From Dehalococcoidia bacterium (GTDB taxonomy: Bacteria > Chloroflexota > Dehalococcoidia > DSTF01 > WHTK01), in NCBI GenBank assembly GCA_009377745.1, contig WHTK01000014.1, positions 1 to 64,000 of the forward strand: a stretch of DNA of 64,000 nucleotides, in the 5' to 3' direction. Positions 28,604 to 36,586 of the stretch are shown here, piece by piece. A model generated the notes under the pieces. That model was not told where the DNA came from and did not search any database. It was given only the letters and a program-made list of their open reading frames with translations. The stretch's first letter is position 1; each line of letters opens with the position of its first letter. The translations under genes and the position numbers were made by a program.

Positions 28604-29404
28604 CTAGGTGCCCACCCGCACGTAATCGACCGCGTCCTGGACGGCGCGGATCATCGATAACGCGGTGAGACGGCCCGTCTTCGGGTTCTCGCTGGGGATG
28701 TTCTCGAGGTGGATGCGCAGGAGACCGAACTCGCCCTCGACCTCGATATCGTGGCAGTTGCGCTGGAGGCCGGGCACGGCGGAGATGCTGACCTGAGTCT
28801 TGTCCGGGCCGATGCCGGAGAGGCTTAACGCCGCGGAGATGTTGAGGTTGTCCGGGAAACCACGCACGGCCTCCCGCGCCGGGCCGGAGAAGAGCAGGCG
28901 CTCCTCCTCCAGGCCATCGAGCGAGATGCCGTTCTGGACCAGGAAGGGGGCTCCCTGTAGCGCCCGCGCCGGCTTGCGGCTGGTCAACCGGACGTAGTCG
29001 ATCTGGCCAACGCAGGCGCCCTTGATCGCGTCCAGTCCGGCGATGGCGCCGGAGGGCAGGATGAGGCGGCATTGCTTCTCGCGCGCCAGTTCGAAGAGGT
29101 CCATGTGGTCGAGCAGGGCGCCGATGCTAATTACCATAACGTCCTTGCCGGCGTCAAAAGCCTCGCGCGCCAGCTCATCGACGACGTGGCCGCCGGCCGT
29201 CTCGATCAGGATATCGGCGGCGGCGATCAGGTCGGAGCGGCTGAGGAAGGGCGGCGACTGCTTCATGGTCGAGAGGTACTCGCGGGCGCTGGCTTCGGTG
29301 CGGCTAGAGACGCCGGCCACCTTGACGTGGAGGCGGCCGTCATCGACGGCGTGCAGGATGGATTTGCCGATTGAGCCGCAGCCGACGATACCTATGGATT
29401 TCAT
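28604..29404 (-). CDS. L-aspartate-dehydrogenase-like (NadX-family) oxidoreductase
   Basis: A 266-residue NAD(P)-dependent dehydrogenase. The Rossmann motif IGIVGCGSIGKSI starts at residue 4. A substrate domain carries the LPSGAIAGLDAIKGA stretch, which is highly characteristic of aspartate dehydrogenases, with a downstream NLNISAALSLSG. In NAD synthesis NadX makes iminoaspartate. Here there is no nadA or nadC neighbour, and the gene sits directly before a ThDP enzyme in a catabolic region, so a different amino or keto acid is likely (inference). ATG 29404 is chosen because GGAGG lies four bases upstream; GTG 29422 is also in frame. Confidence 0.75.
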   Translation of the reverse strand: MKSIGIVGCGSIGKSILHAVDDGRLHVKVAGVSSRTEASAREYLSTMKQSPPFLSRSDLIAAADILIETAGGHVVDELAREAFDAGKDVMVISIGALLDHMDLFELAREKQCRLILPSGAIAGLDAIKGACVGQIDYVRLTSRKPARALQGAPFLVQNGISLDGLEEERLLFSGPAREAVRGFPDNLNISAALSLSGIGPDKTQVSISAVPGLQRNCHDIEVEGEFGLLRIHLENIPSENPKTGRLTALSMIRAVQDAVDYVRVGT

Positions 29405-29439
29405 GGAGCCTCCATATCCCACTCGTGGGGACTCGTTGG

Positions 29440-29544
29440 ACGTAGGGACGAACCTTTAGGTCCGTCCGTCGGCGAGTCTGCAATTCTCTTACCCGTCTTT
29501 GATGACGGGCGTTCTCGGACGGAGCTAAAGCTGCGTCCCTACGT
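29440..29544. repeat. MITE-like inverted repeat (29-bp arms)
   Basis: Arms at 29440-29468 and 29516-29544 match as inverted repeats at 26 of 29 positions. Both begin ACGTAGGGACG at the outside. The 47-base centre holds a second hairpin, CCCGTC/GACGGG. No coding frame is present. The layout is that of a small non-autonomous element or a long intergenic hairpin, between the NadX-like and hydrolase genes. Confidence 0.65.
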
Positions 29545-29587
29545 TTTCGATCTTAGTTTGACTTCACCGGAGCCTTGCGGCAATCGG

Positions 29588-30376
29588 CTATTCGCGGGGA
29601 AGGACCTTCGCCAAGAAGGCGTTCACCACGTGGTTGAAGACCTCCGGCTGCTCCCAGTACACCGAATGGCCCGCGTCCGGGACGATAGCGAGCTCCGCAT
29701 TGGGCACGATGGCGGCAGCGGCGCTTACCACCTCGGCGGGCTGGAGCACGTCTTCCTGACCGACGAGGAAGAGCATAGGCACCTGCCGGGCGGCGGCGGC
29801 GACCTGATCCATCGTGATCGGGTCGGCGGACGTGCCCGACATATTGAAGCGGTTGGCGTTCGATTTGTTGAAGCTGGCGACCTGGAGGTAGAGCTCGGCC
29901 TTGGCCGGATCGCGGGAGGGCAGGCTACGGGCGACGACGCGCTCGAGCTGCGAGAGGTCGCGCGTGGCGGCGCTGTTGGCCTGCTGGCGGGCGCGGATCT
30001 CTTCCGGCAAGGTGATGCCGACCAGCGTATCGGCCATGACGAGGGCGTTGACGCGCTCAGGGTACTTGACGGTGAAGCCCATGCCGGTGGCGCCGCCCAT
30101 CGACTGGACGACGAGGGAGACCTTGCTGAAGCCAAGGTGATCGATGAGGCCGTGCAGGTCCTCAACGAAGCCGCCGCGACCGAGGCCGTTGGCGTCCTCC
30201 GTGAGGCCGAAGCCACGCTGGTCGACCGTGACGGCCTGGTACTGGCGTGCGAAGAAGGGCACCTGCTGATACCAGCTGACGTGGTTGCCGCCGACGCCGT
30301 GGGCGAAGACGATGGGCGGGCCTTCGCCCTGGGTTTCGTAGTAAAGCTCGATGCCGTTGATGCTGGCGTAGGGCAT
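29588..30376 (-). CDS. Alpha/beta hydrolase
   Basis: A 262-residue alpha/beta-fold hydrolase. It has the oxyanion-strand motif FAHGVGGNHVSW, DQRGFGLTED, a nucleophile elbow QSMGGA (Ser), an Asp in the LFLVGQEDVL region and the catalytic His in PDAGHSVYWEQPE. Relatives include ring-cleavage-product hydrolases (MhpC-like) and 3-oxoadipate enol-lactonases. Its neighbour is a LigB-type extradiol dioxygenase on the same strand, so hydrolysis of a ring-fission product is a sound guess but not proven. AGGAGA precedes ATG 30376. Confidence 0.75.
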   Translation of the reverse strand: MPYASINGIELYYETQGEGPPIVFAHGVGGNHVSWYQQVPFFARQYQAVTVDQRGFGLTEDANGLGRGGFVEDLHGLIDHLGFSKVSLVVQSMGGATGMGFTVKYPERVNALVMADTLVGITLPEEIRARQQANSAATRDLSQLERVVARSLPSRDPAKAELYLQVASFNKSNANRFNMSGTSADPITMDQVAAAARQVPMLFLVGQEDVLQPAEVVSAAAAIVPNAELAIVPDAGHSVYWEQPEVFNHVVNAFLAKVLPRE

Positions 30377-30402
30377 GGCTGTCTCCTATTTCGCGGGAAT
30401 GC

Positions 30403-30430
30403 GTAGGGGCGCAGCATGCTGCGCCCCTAC
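30403..30430. repeat. Perfect 28-bp palindrome (dispersed element)
   Basis: A perfect palindrome with outer half GTAGGGGCGCAGCA, lying between the hydrolase and dioxygenase genes. A near-identical copy (26 of 28) is found inside the tldD gene at 60875-60902, which shows it is a dispersed element and not only a local terminator. Confidence 0.85.
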
Positions 30431-30481
30431 CTAAATCACTCTTGCGGCCGCGATTGCGGTTACGTGTTCAGGCGGGCTGGC

Positions 30482-31483
30482 TTAGCCCCATTCGGCGAAG
30501 GCCATGGCGCAGCCGGTGCCGGCCTCAGAGCGGTAGCAGGGCACGTAGTTCATGTACTTGAGGTCCAGGTGCTCCGTGGCGCCGCCGACGAGGATCCAGT
30601 TGCGGATCTCGGAGTTGCCGGAGTTGAGACGCTCGCGCGGCAGCTGGGAGATCTTGACCACATCCTTGTTCTTGATGCCGTCCATCGCCATGTTGTCCAG
30701 CTCTTCATCGACGACGAAGTGGCTGAGACCGCCCGAGGCGATGATCGCGACGCGCTTCTTCTCCGGCCAGGCCTCGACGGCGTTGCGGATGGCGCGGCCG
30801 AGCTCGTAGCTGCGCTTCGGCGTCGGCTGGTTGGGCGGGTAGTAGGTGTTGAGCATGATCGGGACGGTGGGGATAGCCTTGTCGGCCATAAGGCGGTGGT
30901 AGATGTAGCCGAAGGCGTGGCCGATACCGCCGTTGGCGCGATTCTCGTCCTTCTTGTCCAGCCACTGCGAACGCGCGACGTCGAAATCGGACTCGATCAG
31001 GTACTCGATCAGGTGCTTACCGAGGGCCGAGCTGACAGGGACGGTCCGGTCCGTCTTGGAGTAGCCGATCATGTGGCCCTGGCCGGGGCCGGCCTCATTG
31101 GGGTGGCCGTTAACCACGACCTCGTCGCCCCAGAAGATGCAGACGGACGGCATGTTGTCGTCGCGCAGATATTCCTGCTGGTCGTCGCCGACCATGATCA
31201 GGATGTCGGGATTGAGGCGCTCGAGCGACTCGCCCAGCTTCTGGATCGAGCGCTGGTTCTCCTCGTGGCGCTTCTCCATCACATCGACGGCGATCTCTTT
31301 CTGGATCTGCGCCAAGTCGTTGCGGCGGTTGAGGAGGTCTTCGTAGCCGGAGACCTGCCCATCGATGCCGATGAGGCCGCGGTTGCGCTTATCGCTCTCA
31401 CCGCGGGCGCGCCACCCATCGGGTGCGCCAATGCTGAGCTGGGGGCTGTGGGATGAACCGTAACCGTAAACCATCTGCGCCAT
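30482..31483 (-). CDS. LigB-type class III extradiol ring-cleavage dioxygenase
   Basis: A 333-residue protein with the LigB/PCA-4,5-dioxygenase fold. It opens MAQMVYGYGSSHSPQL, with the conserved iron-binding His. Further His residues are in GGIGHAFG and ASGGLSHFVVDEE, the latter being the catalytic-His segment. Such enzymes cleave catechol-like rings next to a hydroxyl using Fe(II) and O2. ATG 31483 is chosen because GAGGAGG lies nine bases before it; the longer upstream frame has no ribosome site. It sits beside a hydrolase and near two ring hydroxylases, which gives a logical order of hydroxylation, cleavage and hydrolysis. Confidence 0.8.
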   Translation of the reverse strand: MAQMVYGYGSSHSPQLSIGAPDGWRARGESDKRNRGLIGIDGQVSGYEDLLNRRNDLAQIQKEIAVDVMEKRHEENQRSIQKLGESLERLNPDILIMVGDDQQEYLRDDNMPSVCIFWGDEVVVNGHPNEAGPGQGHMIGYSKTDRTVPVSSALGKHLIEYLIESDFDVARSQWLDKKDENRANGGIGHAFGYIYHRLMADKAIPTVPIMLNTYYPPNQPTPKRSYELGRAIRNAVEAWPEKKRVAIIASGGLSHFVVDEELDNMAMDGIKNKDVVKISQLPRERLNSGNSEIRNWILVGGATEHLDLKYMNYVPCYRSEAGTGCAMAFAEWG

Positions 31484-31628
31484 GTGCTGCTGCCTCCTCT
31501 TACCGGCTATTCGCCCAGGTTTGGATTCGCTGCGAGGGGGCACTCGATGGCAACCAAGCCTCAGTGCACCGAGGCGGCGGTGGCTGGATCATAGGCTTTC
31601 GGCAGGGATTGTCAATCCGAGGGCGGAT

Positions 31629-31880
31629 CTAAGAGTCCAGGGCAGGCTGCTTCGGCGACTGGTCGTCTGACTGGATGGTAACCACGTCATCGCAAGCCTC
31701 GTCCTCGATTGCCTCCACGAGGACGGGGTCCGCGGTGTAGGTCTGGACATTCGAGGCCAGGAAGGTGGCAACGACCTGTCCCCGACGATCGAAACAGAGC
31801 AGCTTTCCGTCCTGGACGTGGGCACGTACCGCCGCTTCGATTTCGGTGCAATCTCCGCTGGTGTGATAGATAAGGACCAT
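31629..31880 (-). CDS. Hypothetical acidic protein, 83 residues
   Basis: The protein is soluble, with two Cys in the N-terminal half (GDCTEI, LLCFDRRG) and a clear strand-turn-strand (GKLLCFDRRGQVVATFLASN). It then becomes acidic, with a polar tail. No family is recognised. No ribosome site precedes the ATG; a TATAGC ten bases upstream hints at leaderless expression. The competing longer frame on the same strand has a Ser/Arg-rich, shadow-like composition and was not kept. Confidence 0.45.
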   Translation of the reverse strand: MVLIYHTSGDCTEIEAAVRAHVQDGKLLCFDRRGQVVATFLASNVQTYTADPVLVEAIEDEACDDVVTIQSDDQSPKQPALDS

Positions 31881-31973
31881 GTACGCAGGCTATAGCGCGG
31901 GCGGAGAACGAATCGCACCAGAATCTGCCGCCGCGATTTCGAAGCCATAACAGGAGAGCGGGCCTGAATTTGT

Positions 31974-32002
31974 GAGGGAGGGAGCGATTCGCTCCCTCCC
32001 TC
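31974..32002. terminator. Long perfect hairpin after the cupin gene
   Basis: GAGGGAGGGAGCGA (31974-31987) is perfectly complementary to 31989-32002. The effective stem is about 12 pairs. It lies 27 bases past the cupin gene stop. There is no T-tract on either strand. Confidence 0.55.
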
Positions 32003-32028
32003 GTGTGACATGACCTCTCTTGGGGGAG

Positions 32029-33297
32029 CTAGTCAGACATCACCTTAATTTGGGAGCCTTCCTTGGTGTAGACCTCCTCTGGCATGGTGAACGTGGCGCC
32101 CTCTTCCTGGAGCTTCTTGGTGAAGTACTCGCGGATGTAGGGGTCCTCCATGTAGTAGGGGATGGCGCGACCGCCCTTGTCGATGTCGGTCAGAGAGCCC
32201 TGAATTTGCTCGCCGCCGCTCTCAGCCTCACCTTCGCCACCGCCGCCACCACCACCGAAGCCGGACGGGTTGCCTGGCACGCCGCCGGTGTAGTTGAAGA
32301 CGCGGAAGGGGTCTTTGCCGTAGGCGAAGTGCTGGTGGAACCAGTCCGCCGGGCCGGGAGCGGCGCTGATCATGCCGCCGGGGCCATACTCCTGCATCTT
32401 GACCAGGTCGCCATAGCCGTCCTTCCAGGGAGTAACGCCGCCTTTATCACGCGGCCAGGTGATCGAAAAGCCCTTGCCGCGCATGCAGACGAGGATGGCG
32501 CCGGCCGAGTGGTGGTGCGCCTTGGCGTAGCGGCCGCTGGGGTACTCGGCGATCCAGCCCTGGAGCATGGTGTTGCCGACCATGTTGGGGGCCAACCAGC
32601 GGTGGCCGGGGCCGCGGTTGTTGTCGAGCGGCAGATAGGTCGTCGCCGCGTCCGGGATCAGGTTGGTCGTGATCATGGCGCGACCGCGCACCGGCTGGGG
32701 CTCGAAGTCCTCGCCGGGCTTCCAGTAGTCCTCCAGGTTGCCGCCAAAGCGGTCTTCGAAATCGTAGTCGTTATCGAAGACGAAGGACTTGCTCTGGTAC
32801 ATGTTGATGACCTTCGGCGCCGTGTTTACGGCCAGGAGCAGGGCCGGGGCGGAGGACGTGTTGGTGACGCGGAAGTTGGCGTTCACCGGCACGGAGAAGA
32901 CGCTCCACTGCTGGTACTCGAAGGAGGTCTTGGCGCTGCCGCTGTTCTTCCAAACTTCGATGCTGCCGCGGCCATCGAGGACGATGAAGCGCTCCTCGTA
33001 CATGTGCTTCTGCGGCTTGAGGGCGCCACGGGCAGGCACTTCGACGACGTACATGCCGGTGGAGTTGTTGGTGCCGATGAGCTGGATGAAGGTACCCTTG
33101 CCGCCCATGCGCGGCCAGTCAGCGCGAGGCAGCTCACGCGTATCCCGGGTGCCAACGCCGACGAAGACGGGGATGTTCTCTTCCTTTTGGAAGGTCTCCC
33201 AGGCCGTGGGCAGGCGCTTCGCGTAAACGAAGCCATCGCCCTTCTGGAAGCCTGCCTTCTGATTGCCGGTTGGCTCTACGTAGTTTGAGGCCGTCAA
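32029..33297 (-). CDS. Bicupin protein (gentisate-dioxygenase-like fold)
   Basis: A 422-residue protein with two cupin barrels. In the first, RGALKPQKHMYEERFIVLDG gives a His/Glu metal motif. In the second, GRYAKAHHHSAGAILVCMRG supplies clustered His. Bicupins include ring-cleaving 1,2-dioxygenases, oxalate enzymes and lyases. The aromatic neighbourhood favours an oxygenase, but the metal ligands do not decide this. A glycine-rich loop (about residues 350-365) is unusual. I chose TTG 33297 because AGGAGG (33310-33305) lies seven bases before it, giving MTASNYVEP.... The divergent neighbour is a TetR regulator gene, the classical arrangement for local control. Confidence 0.7.
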   Translation of the reverse strand: MTASNYVEPTGNQKAGFQKGDGFVYAKRLPTAWETFQKEENIPVFVGVGTRDTRELPRADWPRMGGKGTFIQLIGTNNSTGMYVVEVPARGALKPQKHMYEERFIVLDGRGSIEVWKNSGSAKTSFEYQQWSVFSVPVNANFRVTNTSSAPALLLAVNTAPKVINMYQSKSFVFDNDYDFEDRFGGNLEDYWKPGEDFEPQPVRGRAMITTNLIPDAATTYLPLDNNRGPGHRWLAPNMVGNTMLQGWIAEYPSGRYAKAHHHSAGAILVCMRGKGFSITWPRDKGGVTPWKDGYGDLVKMQEYGPGGMISAAPGPADWFHQHFAYGKDPFRVFNYTGGVPGNPSGFGGGGGGGEGEAESGGEQIQGSLTDIDKGGRAIPYYMEDPYIREYFTKKLQEEGATFTMPEEVYTKEGSQIKVMSD

Positions 33298-33355
33298 GGT
33301 ATTTCCTCCTGTTGGGATGTTGTTGTGCCGGTTGAGTAGAGATGAACTCGACCTA

Positions 33356-33384
33356 ATAGGAACAGGGATTCCATTTCCTGTCAA
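33356..33384 (-). promoter_or_regulatory. Promoter of the cupin gene with overlapping operator-like repeat
   Basis: On the minus strand TTGACA (33384-33379) is a perfect -35, and TCCTAT (33361-33356) stands 17 bases away as a weak -10. The promoter is flanked by an inverted repeat, GGAAC (33359-33363) and GTTCC (33386-33390). A repressor bound there would block it, and the TetR gene starts about 120 bases away in the other direction. Confidence 0.45.
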
Positions 33385-33509
33385 GGTTCCAGGGGCGATA
33401 GAGTGTGCCAAATGAACGCGGGACTTCTATACTCGTCTGTTCTAGGTGTAAAGTGCCAGAGGTGGGCACCGAGCAACCCGGCGCCGTTGAGCCCGGGGAA
33501 AGGACCGTC

Positions 33510-34106
33510 ATGACGCAGGCGCCGGGACGAGCAGACGCGCGACGCAACCGCGCCCGGATAACCGAGGCAGCCCTTGCCGTTTTCCGGCAGCGGGGCATGA
33601 CGGCCGAGATCCGCGAGATCGCCGAGCGCGCAGGCCTTGGTGTGGGGACCATCTATCGCAACTTCTCCAGCAAGGACGAGCTGATCACCGAGATTGTCCG
33701 CGACAAGCTCGTCGCTACCCTGGCCGAGATCAGACGTCTTGAGGCGCTGGACGACCCGCTGCAAGCGTTGCAGCTGGTGCTGACGGAAGAGCTGTCGCTG
33801 GTCGATTACCTCGGCGGTCTCAGCGAAGCCTTGAGCGCACCAACGCCGCGAAACCTGGTCCGCAACCTGGACGAATGGGAGGAGTTCCGCCGCGCTGAAC
33901 CCTTTGAGGTGCTGATCAAACGGGCCGTCGAGCAGGGCGCTTTGCGCGCCGACCTCGATATCGCCACGGCGGCGGCAATGCTGGCCGGCCTCGTCCTCAA
34001 CCGCAACTGGCGTCCGTTGCTGACCGCGCGCAAGCCCAACGAGCTGGCGCGCTCCGCCTTCGATACCTTCCTGCGTGGAGTCGCTAACCCCACAAAGGCC
34101 AGCTGA
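33510..34106 (+). CDS. TetR-family transcriptional regulator
   Basis: A 198-residue regulator. The N-terminal helix-turn-helix is in residues 10-60 (RITEAALAVFRQRG, IREIAERAGLGVGTIYRNFSSKDEL), the classic TetR wording. The C-terminal ligand domain is helical, with no recognised ligand. It is divergent from the bicupin gene and probably represses it and its own gene. ATG 33510 follows GGAAAGGA; the longer frame upstream is unlikely since it would span the promoter region. The ligand may be an aromatic intermediate (inference). Confidence 0.85.
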   Translation: MTQAPGRADARRNRARITEAALAVFRQRGMTAEIREIAERAGLGVGTIYRNFSSKDELITEIVRDKLVATLAEIRRLEALDDPLQALQLVLTEELSLVDYLGGLSEALSAPTPRNLVRNLDEWEEFRRAEPFEVLIKRAVEQGALRADLDIATAAAMLAGLVLNRNWRPLLTARKPNELARSAFDTFLRGVANPTKAS

Positions 34107-34195
34107 CGCAAGTGCAGACGGCCTCTCGACCGCCTGCATCATGCTCTTGCCAGGTTACCGCCTAACGAATCAGATCCTGTTGGGATTGGGCCCGG

Positions 34196-34354
34196 CTAAC
34201 TATTGCCTCGGCCGAATAAGGACTTCTCGGCGGTCTCCGAAACTTTAAAAGCCCCGCCCGTTAAGACAGGGCCTGACCTCGGGAACGTCCACACCCCCAG
34301 TCGCGCTCGCTCGATCAGAGCAAGCAGCGCCTCATCAGGCGTCGGAGTGATCAT
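34196..34354 (-). CDS. Possible small protein, 52 residues
   Basis: In an otherwise empty 500-base interval between the TetR and LLM genes, the minus strand carries MITPTPDEALLALIERARLG..., ending SLFGRGNS. GGAG lies about six bases before ATG 34354. No family, membrane segment or cysteine is seen. Coding status is uncertain. The rest of 34107-34605 shows only an imperfect hairpin near 34114-34137 after tetR. Confidence 0.35.
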   Translation of the reverse strand: MITPTPDEALLALIERARLGVWTFPRSGPVLTGGAFKVSETAEKSLFGRGNS

Positions 34355-34605
34355 GTCCTTCTCCATGTCCCGATCGTAGCAGCGTTGAGTGGGTTCTCAA
34401 GGCGGAGCGAGTTTCAGATCGATAGCAAAGGCGGAGCGGCCGTCTACGCGCCCGCGGTGAGCAACTCGAGGTTCGGTCGACCAGGCCCCTGTAAGGAGAG
34501 CAACGCGAGATGCAGTCCGCCAGGACCCTTGTTGGGTGGAGGGCTCTGGCTTAGGATCGGGCGCAACCGGCGACTGATCGCCGGGGCAGCGATTAGGCGG
34601 CAGGG

Positions 34606-35715
34606 ATGAAGTTCGGCATCTTCTACGAGTGGCCCAACCCGGAGTTGCGAGACTGGCAGCGCCTTTTCGAAGAGGGGCTGGAGCAGATCGAGTATGCCGA
34701 GGAGATGGGCTTCGAGTTTGTCCTGGTAGCCGAGCATCACTTCTCCAACTACGGCAACACACCGGCGCCGTTGCTCGAGTGCCTGGCTATCGCCCAGCGC
34801 ACCAAGCGGATCAAGATCGCGACAGCGGTGCTGGTGCTGCCGCTTTGGGACCCGCTGCGACTGGCGGAAGAGGTTGCCGTCCTCGATAACCTCACCGGCG
34901 GGCGCTTCATCTGCGGCGTCGGACGCGGTTATCAGCCGCACGAGCTGGAGCGCTTCGGCGTCAGCGTCGAGGAGTCACGGGGGCGATTCAGCGAGTGCCT
35001 CGACGTGCTGCTCAAGGCCTGGAGCGAGGACACGTCGTTCACTTACGAGGGCGAGTTCATCAAGATCGAGCGCGAGACGGTGGTCTGGCCGAAGCCGCTG
35101 CAGAAACCGCATCCGCCGCTGTGGGTTGCCGGGACGAGCGAAGACACCTTCCAGCTGGCAGCCCAACACGGCATGGCGCCGCTGACCAGCGGGCTGACAG
35201 GTCCAGGGTTGGTGCGCGACGCGACGACGTCGTTTCTGCGAGCTCGGCGAGAGGCTGGGCTTCCTGTCGACAGCTGGGAGCTGGGGGCGCAGACCTTCAA
35301 CCTGGTTACGGACCGAGACGAAGACGCGCTCGATAGCGTCAGGCAGGCGCGCTGGCAGAACCGGGCCGGCCGCGCGCTGACGCGCCGCGCCGTGACCGAC
35401 GGTCGCGCCGATGCCAGCCCCTACGAGGGCGAGCCGGACGATAGCGCTTTCTGGGAAACACTCTGTTACGGCAGCCCCGAACGCGTGAGAGGGAAGTATC
35501 AGGCGCTATCCGATGCCGGCGCGACCTTCGCCAGCGCCTGGATGATGGCGGGGGCGATGGAGCACGAGAAGATCATGCAGTCGATCCGCCTGATGGGCGA
35601 GGAGGTCATCCCCGCCCTGCGTGACGCCCGGCCTGCGCCGTCATTTCTCGATGAGGTGGGTGCGGGACGGGCCGCGGCGGATGGTCGAGCTGGGCCTACC
35701 GGGCCGTCCGGCTAG
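34606..35715 (+). CDS. Luciferase-like monooxygenase (LLM class, FMN/F420-dependent)
   Basis: A 369-residue bacterial-luciferase-fold protein. The N-terminus MKFGIFYEWPNP leads to FVLVAEHHFSNYG, the AEHHF motif being the signature of the alkanal-monooxygenase subgroup. KIATAVLVLPLWDP and GGRFICGVGRGY follow. The last 25 residues are Gly/Ala-rich and likely disordered. The family oxidises diverse organics with reduced flavin supplied by a separate reductase, and the substrate is unknown. No strong ribosome site (GGCAGGG only) precedes ATG 34606. Confidence 0.8.
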   Translation: MKFGIFYEWPNPELRDWQRLFEEGLEQIEYAEEMGFEFVLVAEHHFSNYGNTPAPLLECLAIAQRTKRIKIATAVLVLPLWDPLRLAEEVAVLDNLTGGRFICGVGRGYQPHELERFGVSVEESRGRFSECLDVLLKAWSEDTSFTYEGEFIKIERETVVWPKPLQKPHPPLWVAGTSEDTFQLAAQHGMAPLTSGLTGPGLVRDATTSFLRARREAGLPVDSWELGAQTFNLVTDRDEDALDSVRQARWQNRAGRALTRRAVTDGRADASPYEGEPDDSAFWETLCYGSPERVRGKYQALSDAGATFASAWMMAGAMEHEKIMQSIRLMGEEVIPALRDARPAPSFLDEVGAGRAAADGRAGPTGPSG

Positions 35716-35716
35716 T

Positions 35717-35767
35717 CTGCGGGTTGAAACCCGCAGCTTCTAACTTCCCCCGAGCCCGCTGCGGGCT
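35717..35767. repeat. Two adjacent hairpins between LLM and aldolase genes
   Basis: CTGCGGGTT (35717-35725) pairs with AACCCGCAG (35728-35736). AGCCCGC (35753-35759) pairs with GCGGGCT (35761-35767), the second overlapping the aldolase stop codon. They sit between convergent genes and may end transcription from both sides. The wording resembles the 'CCGGGCTGAACCCCGG' hairpins at 57.3-58.7 kb. Confidence 0.5.
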
Positions 35768-36488
35768 ACTTCTTGGTTAGATCAGCCTGCATCTGGGCCA
35801 GGGCGCGCTCACGCCACAGGGGCCAGGCGCGGACGTAGACCTGGGGCGGGTAGGAGGCCGCGACCTCGCCGGCGTCCATGTAGGCGATGTGACCGCCCGG
35901 CCCGGCAAAGGCGATGGCTTGAGCCTGCATCTTGGCGCTCATTTCGAGGTTGATACTGCGGCCCACAGCTCGCGGCAGGTCTTCGCCTACGACAAGCGCC
36001 CCGTGGCCGCGCATCAAGGCCGCCGGCTTGCCGGCGAGAACCCTGGCGAGGGCGGCGCCGAGTTTTGGCGTCTTGACCAGCAGGTCGCTGCCTTTCTCAA
36101 CGTCGCGGATTTCGAAGTTGGGGACGCCCAGGCCGATGAAGGCCGCCATGTGGAAGATCGGCCGCATCTCAACGCCGGTGACGCTGAAGGGGATGACTGA
36201 GGGCGAGTGGTTGTGGACCACGGCGATCACGTCGGGGCGCGCCTTGTAGACCTCGCCGTGGATGAAGCGCTCGCGGACGGACTCCGGCGCTTGAGGGTTG
36301 ATGGGGTTGCTGTCGAGGTCGTACTCCAGGATGTCGTCCGGGACTACCAGCTCCGGGGCGACCGAGCGGGCCAGCAAGTAGCGCTGGGGGTCGCTCTCAG
36401 AGCGGACGCTGACGTGGCCGTAGGCGTCGATGATGCCGTGCTCGGCCAGGATGCGATAGGAAGCGGCCAGGTCTTCGATGCGGCTCAT
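35766..36488 (-). CDS. Class II aldolase/adducin-family protein (possible decarboxylase or aldolase)
   Basis: A 240-residue protein of the zinc-dependent class II aldolase family. The metal motif VHNHSPS gives two His, and a third is in MRGHGALVVG. A catalytic Glu is expected earlier, and RFIHGEVYKA is a candidate. The family contains sugar-phosphate aldolases and also the aromatic decarboxylases that act on 3,4-dihydroxyphthalate. The phthalate-like Rieske oxygenases in this region make a decarboxylase attractive, but sugar-phosphate aldolase activity is equally allowed by the motifs. A GAGAGGA ribosome site precedes ATG 36488. Confidence 0.75.
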   Translation of the reverse strand: MSRIEDLAASYRILAEHGIIDAYGHVSVRSESDPQRYLLARSVAPELVVPDDILEYDLDSNPINPQAPESVRERFIHGEVYKARPDVIAVVHNHSPSVIPFSVTGVEMRPIFHMAAFIGLGVPNFEIRDVEKGSDLLVKTPKLGAALARVLAGKPAALMRGHGALVVGEDLPRAVGRSINLEMSAKMQAQAIAFAGPGGHIAYMDAGEVAASYPPQVYVRAWPLWRERALAQMQADLTKK

Positions 36489-36586
36489 TGTACATCCTCT
36501 CTGCTCGGTCGTGACTGCCGGTCGAGTATAGCTTGCGGCCGGGTGGCAGGCAGGGCAGCGCGTCCGCTCTATCGTAAGCTAGGGAT

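Noticed and set aside
29558..30406. A 282-codon plus-strand frame opposite the alpha/beta hydrolase
   Set aside because: The minus strand encodes a complete hydrolase with nucleophile elbow and catalytic His; the plus frame has Asp/Ala/Gly/His-rich shadow composition.
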